This document shows, piece after piece, positions 45,715 to 54,818 of a stretch of 64,000 nt of DNA. The translations under genes and the position numbers were made by a program. Under the pieces are notes generated by a model. That model was not told the DNA's origin and made no database searches. It worked only from the letters and a program-made list of their open reading frames with translations. Numbering within the stretch: the first letter of the stretch is position 1; the number at the start of each line of letters is the position of its first letter. The stretch is from Parachryseolinea silvisoli (lineage in GTDB: Bacteria; Bacteroidota; Bacteroidia; Cytophagales; Cyclobacteriaceae), in contig NZ_JAIOAO010000001.1 of assembly GCF_021190955.1 (NCBI RefSeq), forward strand, positions 992,001 through 1,056,000, written 5' to 3'.

Positions 45715-46644
45715 TTATTCCTGATGTCGTTCGTGTCGACGAGTGACAAAGGTCGATGCCAGCATGGAGATGGCCAGTACGCCGATGATGACGCCTAGCG
45801 AGAGCTCAATCGGAATCTTGACGAGGTCGACAAAGGCCATTTTGGCACCGACAAATACGAGTATCACGGACAGGCCATACTTCAGGTAGGCGAAATATTG
45901 CTCAATGCCGGCCAGCGCAAAGTACAACGAACGCAAGCCGAGGATCGCAAAGACATTAGATGTATAAACAATGAAGGGATCTTCTGAGATCGCCAGGATG
46001 GCGGGAATCGAGTCCACCGCGAAGATAAGGTCGGTTGCTTCAATGAGTATAACGACCAGGAACAGCGGCGTGACCCAACGGCGGCCCTCGATGCGCACGA
46101 AAAAGCGGTCGCCGACGAATGACGTGGTGACGGGGAAGATACTGCTGACGACTTTTATAAACGTATTGTTTTCGGGATCGACTTTGGCCTCCTTTGCTGT
46201 CAGCATACGAATGCCGGTGAAGATCAAAAATCCGCCGAATACATACATAAGCCAATGGAAGCGGTGTATGAGCTCGATACCCGCGAATATAAAGCCAGCC
46301 CGCATGATCAGCGCTCCAACGATGCCGTAGAAAAGCACTTTATGCTGGTATGCTTTCGGAACATCAAATACACTGAAGATCATGACCATGACAAAGATGT
46401 TGTCAACGCTCAATGACTTTTCCAGTACGTAGCCGGTAAAGAATTCTACGGCAAGTTCACGGTCAAAGTGAAGATAAATAAAGAGGTTGAATAGCATGGC
46501 GAGCGTGATCCATACGGCTGTCCATAGAAGGGCCTCGCGCACATTTACCTCATGTGACTTGCGGTGGAAGACACCCAGGTCGAGCGCGAGCATAGCCAGG
46601 ACGAATACATGAAAAAGAAGCCAAAGGAGTGTTGACTCGCTCAT
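45715..46644 (-). CDS. TerC-family integral membrane protein
   Basis: A 309-residue protein with about nine membrane helices and the acidic residues of the TerC/Alx fold: L-A-L-D-L-G-V-F-H, S-V-D-N-I-F-V, and E-A-T-D-L-I-F-A-V-D-S-I-P-A-I, which line a metal-ion pathway. In other bacteria Alx and relatives export manganese and assist metalation of secreted proteins; tellurium resistance is only one phenotype. No manganese riboswitch was recognised upstream. Confidence 0.93.
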   Translation of the reverse strand: MSESTLLWLLFHVFVLAMLALDLGVFHRKSHEVNVREALLWTAVWITLAMLFNLFIYLHFDRELAVEFFTGYVLEKSLSVDNIFVMVMIFSVFDVPKAYQHKVLFYGIVGALIMRAGFIFAGIELIHRFHWLMYVFGGFLIFTGIRMLTAKEAKVDPENNTFIKVVSSIFPVTTSFVGDRFFVRIEGRRWVTPLFLVVILIEATDLIFAVDSIPAILAISEDPFIVYTSNVFAILGLRSLYFALAGIEQYFAYLKYGLSVILVFVGAKMAFVDLVKIPIELSLGVIIGVLAISMLASTFVTRRHERHQE

Positions 46645-46824
46645 ATGATGACGATCGGGGGTTTGAGCGAAGATACAACTTTAACGCCGACCACCGACAA
46701 GCATCACCCACCGGACGTCGCTTCGATCGTGTAAAAACACCCTGCCCCCTTCACAGTGGATATAGATTCGCAGGTTTTTGAGGGGTGTTAGAAAGGGATT
46801 AAAATTTAAGAACGCCTTCGACAG

Positions 46825-46858
46825 CATACCCCTGGCGTGGGTTATCGCCAGGGGTATG
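46825..46858. terminator. Perfect 13-bp hairpin after the alcohol dehydrogenase gene
   Basis: CATACCCCTGGCG and its complement surround an 8-base loop. It lies 10 bases past the leftward stop at 46868, so it marks the dehydrogenase message end. There is no T-run after it on the leftward strand, so it may act with Rho or protect the RNA end. Confidence 0.6.
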
Positions 46859-46867
46859 GGCGGGTGG

Positions 46868-47908
46868 CTACAGGGTTTTCATGTCGATCACAAACCGATA
46901 GAGGACATCGCCGCGAAGCATCCGCTCGAAGGCGGCATTGATGTCTTTCATGTTGACCAGCTCCACGTCGGCTGCGATATTTTTTTCGGCGCAGAAGTCC
47001 AGCATTTCCTGGGTCTCGGGCAGCCCACCCGCACCGGAGCCGGCTACTACCTTGTTACCCATGGCGAGGGTGAAAGAAGGCACCTGGAACGGTTGCACGG
47101 GCATCCCGACGTTTACATATACACCATTGGTACGAAGGGTTGCCAGATAGGGATTGATGTCATGATCGGCAGCGACCGTATCGATGATAAAATCAAACGA
47201 GCGTTGTGCGGCCTTCATTTGATCTTCGTCTTTTGTCACCACAAGGCGGTTTGCGCCCAAACGACGAGCGGCTTCGGCTTTGTTGGGCGACGTGCTTAGC
47301 ACTGTGACATCGGCGCCAAAGGCTGCCCCGAATTTTACGGCCATGTGTCCCAGGCCTCCCAGTCCCACCACGGCCAGCTTGTGACCCTTGCCAACGTTCC
47401 ATCTACGCAGTGGCGAATATGTTGTAATACCGGCGCAGAGCAGTGGTGCCACGCCTGCCAGGTCGAGCTTCCCGGAGACGCGCAGCACGAAGTCCTCGTG
47501 TACGACGATGTAGTTGGAGTAGCCGCCATATACGGGCTGACCATTTTTGTCCCGGTTGTTGTAGGTCAACACAGGACTTACACTGCAGAATTGTTCCTGA
47601 CCGTTTCTGCAGTCTTCGCAGGTGCGGCAGGAATCAACCATTACTCCCACCCCGGCCAGGTCGCCCGGCTTGTGTTTTTTGGCATGGGTTCCTACCTGGA
47701 CGATCTTGCCCACGATCTCGTGTCCGGGCACCATTGGAAAAATACCGGGGAACCATTCGTTGCGGGCCTGGTGCACGTCGGTATGGCATACGCCGCAATA
47801 GGCGATTTCGATCAGCACATCTTGTGGTCCAACGTCTCGTCTTTCAAAATTCCACGGCGCCAGCGGGGTATCGGCGGCTTGTGCCGCATAGGCTTTGGCT
47901 TGAATCAT
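46868..47908 (-). CDS. Zinc-dependent NAD(P)-dependent alcohol dehydrogenase (YahK/Adh type)
   Basis: A 346-residue medium-chain dehydrogenase. Catalytic zinc: C-G-V-C-H-T-D-V-H and G-H-E-I-V-G. Structural zinc: four Cys in C-R-T-C-E-D-C-R-N-G-Q-E-Q-F-C. The Rossmann motif is G-L-G-G-L-G-H-M-A-V-K. The family oxidises alcohols or reduces aldehydes; YahK-like members prefer NADPH and act on many aldehydes. Single-gene unit. Confidence 0.94.
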   Translation of the reverse strand: MIQAKAYAAQAADTPLAPWNFERRDVGPQDVLIEIAYCGVCHTDVHQARNEWFPGIFPMVPGHEIVGKIVQVGTHAKKHKPGDLAGVGVMVDSCRTCEDCRNGQEQFCSVSPVLTYNNRDKNGQPVYGGYSNYIVVHEDFVLRVSGKLDLAGVAPLLCAGITTYSPLRRWNVGKGHKLAVVGLGGLGHMAVKFGAAFGADVTVLSTSPNKAEAARRLGANRLVVTKDEDQMKAAQRSFDFIIDTVAADHDINPYLATLRTNGVYVNVGMPVQPFQVPSFTLAMGNKVVAGSGAGGLPETQEMLDFCAEKNIAADVELVNMKDINAAFERMLRGDVLYRFVIDMKTL

Positions 47909-48471
47909 ATGCTTTGCATTTTAGTCTGACAAAGCTCGTATATGGCGCCAAGTCAGTCGTTAGCCAATTTGCTGGACGTTGTAGCCAAAATGCGCTGTGA
48001 TTTTAAATCTCAATTTGCCGCCCGGGAATATAAGTGTCATCTGAGATTGATCGGGTCAATGATCCGGGCGGACAAAAAAAATCCCGACAGTGTTCGCCGT
48101 CAGGATTTTTAACAGTTTAAACATTGCTTGTTCATGACCGATTTCCACCCTCCTCGCTAAAAATTCACTCTTCTTGCTCGCCATCAACCAGTTGCATAAA
48201 CTTCTGTGGCGATCCTGCGGGTGGAACTCGCTCCCGAAAGAGTCAATGCTACGTTCGGCAATTGACTCGATCAGGATTAATGTGGCGCGAAAATAACAGT
48301 TTCCGGCAGACTTTGTAGCACAAAAAGAGACAGAGATGCTAAAAAAATATGACCTGAAGCCCACTTTATGGAATGGCGGCCGAGTGACGGGCAAACGACG
48401 GGTGAAAATCGCCCCAGGCGATCTGCCCGGCGCCGTTAAACACGTAACATTGTGCCGACAACAAAATCGCC
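47909..48471. other. Gene-free region between alcohol dehydrogenase and XRE regulator
   Basis: About 563 bases. It holds a terminator-like hairpin at 48074-48110 and the promoters of the two divergent genes. No small ORF looked coding. The part from 48110 to 48470 is unremarkable. Confidence 0.5.
48074..48110. terminator. Bidirectional terminator-like hairpin
   Basis: An A-run, an imperfect stem (ATCCCGACA with TCAGGAT around GTGTTCGCCG) and a T-run form a symmetric structure usable from either strand. It lies between divergent genes, where no known transcript end is expected, suggesting a small untranslated transcript or an old gene end. Confidence 0.55.
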
Positions 48472-49299
48472 ATGCAACAACCGGAATTAGGAAGACGACT
48501 GACTGCTTTGCGCAAGGAAAAGAACCTGACGCAGGAAGAATTGGTGGAGAAAAGCCATGTAAGCGTGCGCACCATTCAGCGCATCGAGGCTGGCGAGGTC
48601 CTGCCCCGGATGTCGACCGTGAAAATTTTGTTGGGAGCACTTGGAGTGAGCTATGATTCTTTTCTGGCAAAACCTGCCCAGGCTATGGAAACACCCAAAA
48701 GTACTTTACCAATTGTAAACCGAAACATTTTGCTGATCGCTGCCCTGGCGGGCGCAGTCTATCTGGTGGCCCAGAGCATTCTCGGGGCGATGGATATTGC
48801 ATGGATTATCAATCACACCGGTTGGGAGCTCCGGGAGAATACAATCTACACCGGCCTGACCGTCGTTATGGTTATTTCGTATACGTTGTTCGCGCGAGGG
48901 TTTATCGCGCTGGGCACTGTTTTCGAACATCCGTTGCTGAAAGTTGTAAGTTATGTTCTCATTATCGCAACTGGCCTTAAAGGCATTTTTGATGTAGCGT
49001 CCTTGTCGGTCGAGCTTGCGGACACACTGTGGCTATCGTATACTGTCATTGCTGTGCTTTTTGGTGCGTTGAGTATCGTGTTTGGCATATCGCTGATCCG
49101 CCTCCAGGATGGCATGGGTGAGATCTGCCGTGTTGCCGGGATTTTGGAGATTATCATTGGCTGTACACTCGTGACGGTCGTGTTATTCTTTGTTACCTAT
49201 ATCATTTTGATACCGGCTACGGTGCTCGAAATCCTGGTGCTATACCGGGGATACGAATACCTGTCCCGTTCCGAGTCCCCGCAGCTTGCCAGTGATTAA
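48472..49299 (+). CDS. XRE-family regulator fused to a membrane domain
   Basis: A 275-residue protein. Residues about 8-62 form an XRE HTH (L-R-K-E-K-N-L-T-Q-E-E-L-V-E-K-S-H-V, T-I-Q-R-I-E-A-G). A hinge leads to about five membrane helices. It would be held at the membrane and respond to an envelope or ligand signal. It is 12 bases before the serine hydrolase gene and probably in one operon with it. Confidence 0.88.
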   Translation: MQQPELGRRLTALRKEKNLTQEELVEKSHVSVRTIQRIEAGEVLPRMSTVKILLGALGVSYDSFLAKPAQAMETPKSTLPIVNRNILLIAALAGAVYLVAQSILGAMDIAWIINHTGWELRENTIYTGLTVVMVISYTLFARGFIALGTVFEHPLLKVVSYVLIIATGLKGIFDVASLSVELADTLWLSYTVIAVLFGALSIVFGISLIRLQDGMGEICRVAGILEIIIGCTLVTVVLFFVTYIILIPATVLEILVLYRGYEYLSRSESPQLASD

Positions 49300-49311
49300 C
49301 GGCAGAAGTCT

Positions 49312-50580
49312 ATGAAAAAAATATTGTTATACATTTTCGGCGTCCTGGTTGCCATGGCCGCCTGGGCCAGCCTTGTCTTTTTTGCCACGCTAAATGGCTG
49401 TTTTCATGCACCCCTGGCAGAGCAACCGACGGCACAGTCCTTTCGGGAAGCAACGGAGGAGGAATTGAACAATCAATTTGTCGGCAACTTTGCGCTGGCG
49501 GTTTTACACGACGGTACCGTGGAATACGAGACATTTCATTCGGCGGGTAAGCCGGTTGATCGAAACACCGTCTTTCAAGTGGCTTCTTTGAGCAAATGGG
49601 TCTCAGCCTTTGGTATTGTGAAACTGGTGGAGGATGGTAAACTTGACCTGGACGCTCCTGTCGGCCAATATCTGCGCCGTTGGCAGCTTCCACCAGGCAC
49701 ATTCGACAATGAGCAGGTGACGGTGCGGCGGCTTTTGAGTCACACAGCAGGGCTTACCGACGGGCTGGGTTATTCAGGCTTTGAGCCCGGCACACCAGTA
49801 CAGTCGCTGGAGCAATCGCTTACGCATGCAGCGGATGCGGATGAGGGCGTTAACGGTTCCGTGCACGTGGGCCTAGCTCCTGGCAGTACATTTAGATATT
49901 CCGGCGGTGGGTATACATTGCTGCAATTATTGGTAGAGGAAGTGAGCGGTCAGCCTTTTGCGACGTATATGAAAGGCTCCGTATTTGAGCCTTTGGGTAT
50001 GACGCTTTCAACCTATCGCTGGGATGAAACCTCTGCCGGCGTCCTGGCTGAATTTTATAATCGCGACGGCACGCGTGCTAAACACTATCGTTATACGGCA
50101 CTGGCGGCAACTTCTTTGTATACATCGCTGGCTGACTTAGAATTATTCTTTCAGGCCCATCTGCACGGTAAGAATAGCGAACCGATCGGCCGGAATATTA
50201 TTACCCCTGAGAATGTTCAAATGATGCGGAAGCCACATGCGCAACAGATGGGTGTGGACATCTGGGGATTGGGGACGGTACTTTATGCACTGACAGACAA
50301 CTACGACTTCATTATCGGTCATGACGGTAAAAGCACCCCGCCGGTAAATACGGCGGTTCGCTTGAACCCCGAAACCGGCGACGGAATAATTATTCTGGAA
50401 ACCGGCAGTCCTCTGTTAGCCACAAAACTAGCCAGCGAATGGGTGTTTTGGAAAACAGGACAGGTGGATACTTTTCTTTTTCCCATGCTGCTTCCGAAAA
50501 CTATTCAGATTATAGGCGCTGGGTGGGGTATTATCATTGTCGGTACGATCGTGGCGGGCATTATGCGCCGAAGGAAATAG
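49312..50580 (+). CDS. Serine hydrolase of the beta-lactamase/PBP fold
   Basis: A 422-residue protein with an N-terminal hydrophobic signal-anchor. The active-site S-x-x-K is Ser92-Lys95 (S-L-S-K), and Y196-S-G is the second motif. A C-terminal membrane helix (about 395-418) is followed by R-R-R-K. Class-C-beta-lactamase-like proteins of this size act as esterases, D-aminopeptidases or penicillin-binding-like enzymes; actual beta-lactamase activity cannot be claimed. It follows the XRE membrane regulator closely. Confidence 0.88.
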   Translation: MKKILLYIFGVLVAMAAWASLVFFATLNGCFHAPLAEQPTAQSFREATEEELNNQFVGNFALAVLHDGTVEYETFHSAGKPVDRNTVFQVASLSKWVSAFGIVKLVEDGKLDLDAPVGQYLRRWQLPPGTFDNEQVTVRRLLSHTAGLTDGLGYSGFEPGTPVQSLEQSLTHAADADEGVNGSVHVGLAPGSTFRYSGGGYTLLQLLVEEVSGQPFATYMKGSVFEPLGMTLSTYRWDETSAGVLAEFYNRDGTRAKHYRYTALAATSLYTSLADLELFFQAHLHGKNSEPIGRNIITPENVQMMRKPHAQQMGVDIWGLGTVLYALTDNYDFIIGHDGKSTPPVNTAVRLNPETGDGIIILETGSPLLATKLASEWVFWKTGQVDTFLFPMLLPKTIQIIGAGWGIIIVGTIVAGIMRRRK

Positions 50581-50704
50581 CACCCAGAACGAAGGGGTGA
50601 CGGCTTAGAGATTAAAAACTCTGCAACCATTATAGACGGTACGCTGGCATTTCTGCGTCTATTTTATTAATATCGTAGCTTGCCGTGATGGCCTGCAAGA
50701 TAGG

Positions 50705-51253
50705 ATGTTAATTAGGAGATCTGCCTGTGCACTTTTTTTGATTCTGATGGTGTTCAATACCATTGGATATTACTCCTTTCTAGTACTGGTAAAGGAACAA
50801 ATGGCCGACCGTCTCTCTCGAAAAATTGCTTCCGGCGTTCCAGAACCAGGCGGAGATATGATCTTAAAAATTCCCCTGGCTGTTCCTTACACTACAGGTT
50901 CTGAGGAATATGAATCCTCAAAAGGCGAATTTACCTACGAAGGCTCGGTGTACCGGATCTTGAAACAAAAACACTACAACGATACTTTATATGTTGTTTG
51001 TATCCATGACTATAAGGCTACCCAGGTCGCCAATCAGATCAAAGACCTTTCCCATGCCTTCGCCGGAGAAGGTAGCCACGGAACCGGTTTAAAATTGATT
51101 GACTCTTTATCGAAATATTACTGTTTTACCCGGCATACTATACTGTCTGTAAGTGCCGGATGGTCGCTCGGGCATACTCTGCCGGAGCCCTCCCATCATT
51201 ATTTCTGCCGCTGGGCGGAGATCATCTTTCATCCCCCCGAAACGAGCGCTTAG
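50705..51253 (+). CDS. Hypothetical membrane-anchored protein
   Basis: A 182-residue protein with an N-terminal signal-anchor (C-A-L-F-L-I-L-M-V-F) and a periplasmic domain with E-F-T-Y-E-G-S-V-Y-R-I-L-K, T-L-Y-V-V-C-I-H-D-Y. A purine-rich AGATAGG lies directly before the ATG, supporting the start. I do not recognise the family. It precedes the haloperoxidase-like gene by about 100 bases in the same direction and may belong with it. Confidence 0.65.
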   Translation: MLIRRSACALFLILMVFNTIGYYSFLVLVKEQMADRLSRKIASGVPEPGGDMILKIPLAVPYTTGSEEYESSKGEFTYEGSVYRILKQKHYNDTLYVVCIHDYKATQVANQIKDLSHAFAGEGSHGTGLKLIDSLSKYYCFTRHTILSVSAGWSLGHTLPEPSHHYFCRWAEIIFHPPETSA

Positions 51254-51354
51254 TACGTCTTGGCATTTCTTTGTCATCTTTCGTTGCGTGGAAGCCGATG
51301 GGCTTCTGTTCACGGAATTATCATTCAGTCTTATCTAATCATTCCAGCCCAATA

Positions 51355-52692
51355 ATGAAAAGGTTCATTCTATCTATTAGTGTGTGCATTCTTGTATGCT
51401 CATGCGCAACATCCGTCGAGTATCGAACGCAGTCCAATAATCCAGATGCTTTGCATCGTTCTGTAAAAAAAATAACGGATATTATCGTTCACGACATTTT
51501 CTCTCCTCCCGTTGCAAGTCGCATTTACGCATATACTACGGTGGCCGCATACGAAGCGGCCCGCCATGAAGACTCTACCCTGGTATCGCTCGCCGGGCAA
51601 CTTCATGGTCTTGCGCCGGTTCCCACGCCAGAGCCCGGCGTAGAGTATAGTTTTCCGCTGGCCTCCACCCAGGCTATTCTGCAAACAGGCCGCGCGTACA
51701 TCTTTTCGGAAGATAAACTGGATGAGTTTTACAGCCAGGTGATGGAAGAGTATCGCAGGTCTGGCATGCCGGAAGAAGTTTTTGATCGGTCAGTGGCTTA
51801 CGGCAAAGCTGTTGCTGAACATATCATTGCCTGGTCGTCTAAAGACAACTATAAACAAACCCGGTCCTTTCCAAAGTATTCGATTCAGGATAGCCCGTCG
51901 ACATGGAAGCCTACTCCGCCGGCCTATATGGATGCCGTTGAGCCGCATTGGAATAAGATCCGGACCTTTGTGATTGACTCGGCTTCTCAATTCCGTGGCC
52001 AGCCGCCGCCAGCATTCTCTATTGATAAGAACAGCGACTTTTACAAGCTGGCCTACGAAGTTTATGAAACGGGTAAAACCCTCAGCAAGGAGGAAGAGGA
52101 AATTGCGCGCTTCTGGGACTGTAATCCTTTCGTGATGAACGTGCGAGGGCACGTGATGTTTGCTACAAAGAAAATCTCGCCGGGCGGCCACTGGATGAAC
52201 ATCGTCCACGTTGCTTGTGAGAAAGCGCATGCCAATGCTTCCCGATCGGCCGAAGCATATCTGCGAGTAGCCCTATCCCTGGCAGACGGCTTCATTGCCT
52301 GTTGGGATGAAAAATACCGAAGCCTCTTGATCCGGCCAGAGTCTTATATCAACCAGTATATTGACGAGAACTGGGCGCCTTTACTACAAACGCCCCCGTT
52401 TCCGGAATATATCAGTGGTCATAGCGTAATCTCCAGTGCCGCGGCCAGCGCACTCACGGAAGTTTTCGGTGATAACTTTGCTTTTACCGATTCGACAGAG
52501 ATCGAGTTTGGCCTTGCCGTCAGAAGCTTCCCCTCATTCTTTGCAGCCTCTAACGAAGCAGCCCTGAGCAGACTGTATGGCGGCATTCATTACCGTCCTG
52601 CGAATGAAAATGGAAAGATTATGGGTCTGGCGGTGGGTGCATTTATCAACGAACGACTGCGCACCCGGAGCAAAAAAGAAGCAAAAGCCTAA
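51355..52692 (+). CDS. Vanadium-dependent haloperoxidase / PAP2-fold lipoprotein
   Basis: The ATG at 51355 starts a lipoprotein signal (C-I-L-V-C-S-C at about 11-17); the longer frame from 51160 has no export signal. Of 445 residues, the vanadate/phosphate-site motifs are complete: K320-x6-R327-P328, S-G-H at 354-356, and S405-R406-x5-H412. That is the K-x6-RP, SGH, SR-x5-H set shared by vanadium haloperoxidases and class-A acid phosphatases. The activity could be halide oxidation or phosphomonoester hydrolysis. It overlaps in operon logic with the DoxX-like gene 6 bases downstream. Confidence 0.9.
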   Translation: MKRFILSISVCILVCSCATSVEYRTQSNNPDALHRSVKKITDIIVHDIFSPPVASRIYAYTTVAAYEAARHEDSTLVSLAGQLHGLAPVPTPEPGVEYSFPLASTQAILQTGRAYIFSEDKLDEFYSQVMEEYRRSGMPEEVFDRSVAYGKAVAEHIIAWSSKDNYKQTRSFPKYSIQDSPSTWKPTPPAYMDAVEPHWNKIRTFVIDSASQFRGQPPPAFSIDKNSDFYKLAYEVYETGKTLSKEEEEIARFWDCNPFVMNVRGHVMFATKKISPGGHWMNIVHVACEKAHANASRSAEAYLRVALSLADGFIACWDEKYRSLLIRPESYINQYIDENWAPLLQTPPFPEYISGHSVISSAAASALTEVFGDNFAFTDSTEIEFGLAVRSFPSFFAASNEAALSRLYGGIHYRPANENGKIMGLAVGAFINERLRTRSKKEAKA

Positions 52693-52698
52693 GCCGCT

Positions 52699-53493
52699 AT
52701 GGGGTTATTGTCAAACCGCCTTCATTATCTCTTTCGTATAGCATGCGCCATGTGCTTTATCGGCCATGGCGCCTTCGGCATCATCACCAAGCAGATTTGG
52801 TGTAATTACTTTGGTGTTTTTGGCATTGGAGAGGCACTTGCTTACCAGCTGATGCCCGTCGTGGGGAGTATCGACATCCTCCTGGGCTTGATCCTTATCG
52901 TCTACCCTATCCGCGCCGCGGCGGCCTGGCTGGTGTTCTGGGGACTGTTTACGGCTTCGCTGCGGCCGCTTTCGGGCGAGCCCTTCGCCGAGTTTCTGGA
53001 ACGTGCAGGCAACTGGGGTGCACCACTGATCCTACTGATGTTGTCGGGGCCTATTGGCCCGGGTATTCGTTCCTGGTTTAAGAAAATGGAGCCTGGTACG
53101 ACCTTATCAGAAAAACAACTACGTTCCACTGAGCTGTGGCTCAAAATTATCGCCTGCACGTTGCTGGTAGGACATGGCTGGCTGAACCTGATCGAGAAGA
53201 AAGGGTTGATTAATCAATATACTTCTTTGGGATTTCATGCGCCGGTTTTAATGGCACACATTGTTGGAGTTCTAGAGGTAGCTGGCGGGCTTTCATTCTT
53301 GATCCGGCCCGTGAAACATGTGGTGCTGGTATTCTTTGTCTGGAAGATGGCGAGTGAGCTATTCTATCCAGCGTGGGAATTGTTTGAGTGGGTGGAACGC
53401 GGCGGAAGTTATGCTGCCCTTCTGGGATTGTTTCTGGTTCTTCACTATAGATCTCATGTCGGAAGGCTGGTACCCAGGGCTGCCCTGGGATAG
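52699..53493 (+). CDS. DoxX-like integral membrane protein
   Basis: A 264-residue protein with about eight membrane helices. Two halves look alike: I-A-C-A-M-C-F-I-G-H-G-A-F-G in the first and I-A-C-T-L-L-V-G-H-G-W-L-N in the second, an internal duplication with a G-H-G motif in each. DoxX-like proteins are quinone-linked or redox-associated membrane proteins. It starts 6 bases after the haloperoxidase-like gene and is the last gene before a terminator, so the two are one transcript and plausibly functional partners. Confidence 0.82.
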   Translation: MGLLSNRLHYLFRIACAMCFIGHGAFGIITKQIWCNYFGVFGIGEALAYQLMPVVGSIDILLGLILIVYPIRAAAAWLVFWGLFTASLRPLSGEPFAEFLERAGNWGAPLILLMLSGPIGPGIRSWFKKMEPGTTLSEKQLRSTELWLKIIACTLLVGHGWLNLIEKKGLINQYTSLGFHAPVLMAHIVGVLEVAGGLSFLIRPVKHVVLVFFVWKMASELFYPAWELFEWVERGGSYAALLGLFLVLHYRSHVGRLVPRAALG

Positions 53494-53513
53494 TGATGCC
53501 GGGTTTAAATAAA

Positions 53514-53556
53514 AAAGCCCTGGTTCAGGTCTGTTCAGTACCTAAACCAGGGCTTT
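53514..53556. terminator. Strong bidirectional terminator hairpin
   Basis: AAAGCCCTGGTT pairs with AACCAGGGCTTT, extended by AGGT/ACCT. It sits between convergent genes (DoxX-like, outer-membrane protein) and should serve both. Confidence 0.85.
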
Positions 53557-53570
53557 GAAAATATTTTGTA

Positions 53571-54296
53571 CTAGAAACTCGACAGGGAGATTCCGACAGT
53601 GAAAGTACTGAAATCAACAGGCTGGCGATTCTGTGACAGGCCGTCTTTAAACAGGTCGGTCATGTTTGCGTAACCGAAGACGCTGAAGTTTCCTACCCCA
53701 ATCTTACCAAATACGCCATAACGGAATTTGTTGAGCCCAAAGTCTTGTTTGTCTTTAAGCTTTTTCACTTCACCATCTTCCTTGTATTTGATCTTGGCGA
53801 AGGAGTCAAACATGTAGCCTACCCGTCCACCAATAGAGATACGGAAACTGCGGGCAGGGTCTTCCGGATTTGTACGGAAGCAAAGCTCGAGCGGTACTTC
53901 CACGTAGTTGGTGATGAGCATCGATTTTTTCAGGTTTGAGTACCCGGCAGTGGCTGGGGACACCATAAAAACGGAGTCGGCGTTGTAGGCCAGGGTATAC
54001 TCGTTTTTGAATTTAAAACGCTCCATACTGAGGCCGATGCCAGGGATGAAGCTGAATCCGGATTTGAGGATGCGGATGTCGTATTGATAATAGATATTGA
54101 CGGTTCGGGAGCCCCACAGTCCCAGGGAGAAGTTGTCGGGAGCACCAGAGGCGCGGTTAACCCCTAGCTCCAGGGTGAAATTTCCAGGGATATCCGGATG
54201 GCCTTTTCTTTTCGTGGTGGTGGTGGAGGTTTCCTGCCCAAAAGCCTGAGCCACAAGTGCGACGAACGCAATAACTACCGCAATTCTTCTGATCAT
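53571..54296 (-). CDS. Outer-membrane beta-barrel protein (porin family)
   Basis: A 241-residue protein with signal peptide (A-V-V-I-A-F-V-A-L-V-A-Q-A-F-G-Q), alternating amphipathic strands and a terminal S-L-S-S-F. The G-N-F-T-L-E-L-G-V-N-R near the start and E-V-P-L-E-L-C-F-R in the middle fit the OMP_b-brl-type small barrels. Length suggests about eight to ten strands. No substrate can be inferred. Confidence 0.85.
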   Translation of the reverse strand: MIRRIAVVIAFVALVAQAFGQETSTTTTKRKGHPDIPGNFTLELGVNRASGAPDNFSLGLWGSRTVNIYYQYDIRILKSGFSFIPGIGLSMERFKFKNEYTLAYNADSVFMVSPATAGYSNLKKSMLITNYVEVPLELCFRTNPEDPARSFRISIGGRVGYMFDSFAKIKYKEDGEVKKLKDKQDFGLNKFRYGVFGKIGVGNFSVFGYANMTDLFKDGLSQNRQPVDFSTFTVGISLSSF

Positions 54297-54426
54297 GTAC
54301 TTTTTTATTCAATAAATACGTTCAAAAATACCCTTAATTGTGGTCCGGGCCAAACCAGATATTTTGTAAAGTGAATTATTTCTTTACATTTGCACTCCCA
54401 AATCACACTGGGGCACATAAAACCAA

Positions 54427-54500
54427 GGGTGCGTAGCTCAACTGAATAGAGCATCTCACTACGGATGAGAAGGTTCGGGGTTTGAATCCCTGCGCGCCCA
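54427..54500 (+). tRNA. tRNA-Arg (anticodon ACG)
   Basis: The 74-base cloverleaf folds fully: acceptor GGGTGCG with CGCGCCC plus discriminator A, D-stem GCTC/GAGC, anticodon stem TCTCA/TGAGA with loop CTACGGA giving anticodon ACG (positions 34-36), and T-stem CGGGG/CCCTG around TTTGAAT. CCA is not encoded, as is common in Bacteroidota. Confidence 0.95.
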
Positions 54501-54818
54501 CTGAAAAGACCGAGGTATCGATACTTCGGTCTTTTTTTATGGAAGAAAGTATCTGCATGCCCAAAGGATGGGTTGGATGGCAGAAAAGTTGAAAACAGAG
54601 GTTTGAAATGTCCTAATAGTTGTGCGTTGGTAGTGGGAGAAGTGCACATGGCGGCTCTCACGGCACCACTTGAGAAGATTTCTGCCAGGTTTGCGTTAAG
54701 CTATCAGGAAATACCAGGCTGGCAAGGCCATCAATATTTGTCCCTTTTATTTCAGGGTGTATGAAGGGGAGCAATTGTTTAAAGGATCCAACGCTCCATT
54801 GCCCCCCTTTGGTCAAGA
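54501..54818. other. Gene-free region after tRNA-Arg, containing a terminator
   Basis: About 318 bases. The first 39 hold the tRNA terminator. The rest contains no convincing ORF or RNA; a few short rightward frames lack starts and coding character. Confidence 0.45.
54505..54538 (+). terminator. Terminator of the tRNA-Arg transcript
   Basis: AAAGACCGA(A)G pairs with CTTCGGTCTTT around GTATCGATA, followed by a run of T residues, starting five bases after the tRNA end. Confidence 0.85.

Noticed and set aside
46645-46867. Manganese (yybP-ykoY) riboswitch upstream of TerC
   Set aside because: The short upstream region shows no recognisable conserved riboswitch core.
48056-48670. Leftward 204-residue frame
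   Set aside because: It is a mirror of the XRE gene and the gap before it, with low-complexity composition unlike real proteins.
54427-54500. tRNA-Arg as a proven att site
   Set aside because: No integrase and no second copy of the tRNA 3' end were seen in the window, so insertion is not demonstrated.
54305-54661. Leftward 118-residue frame crossing the tRNA
   Set aside because: It runs through the complementary strand of tRNA-Arg and its terminator; no coding character.
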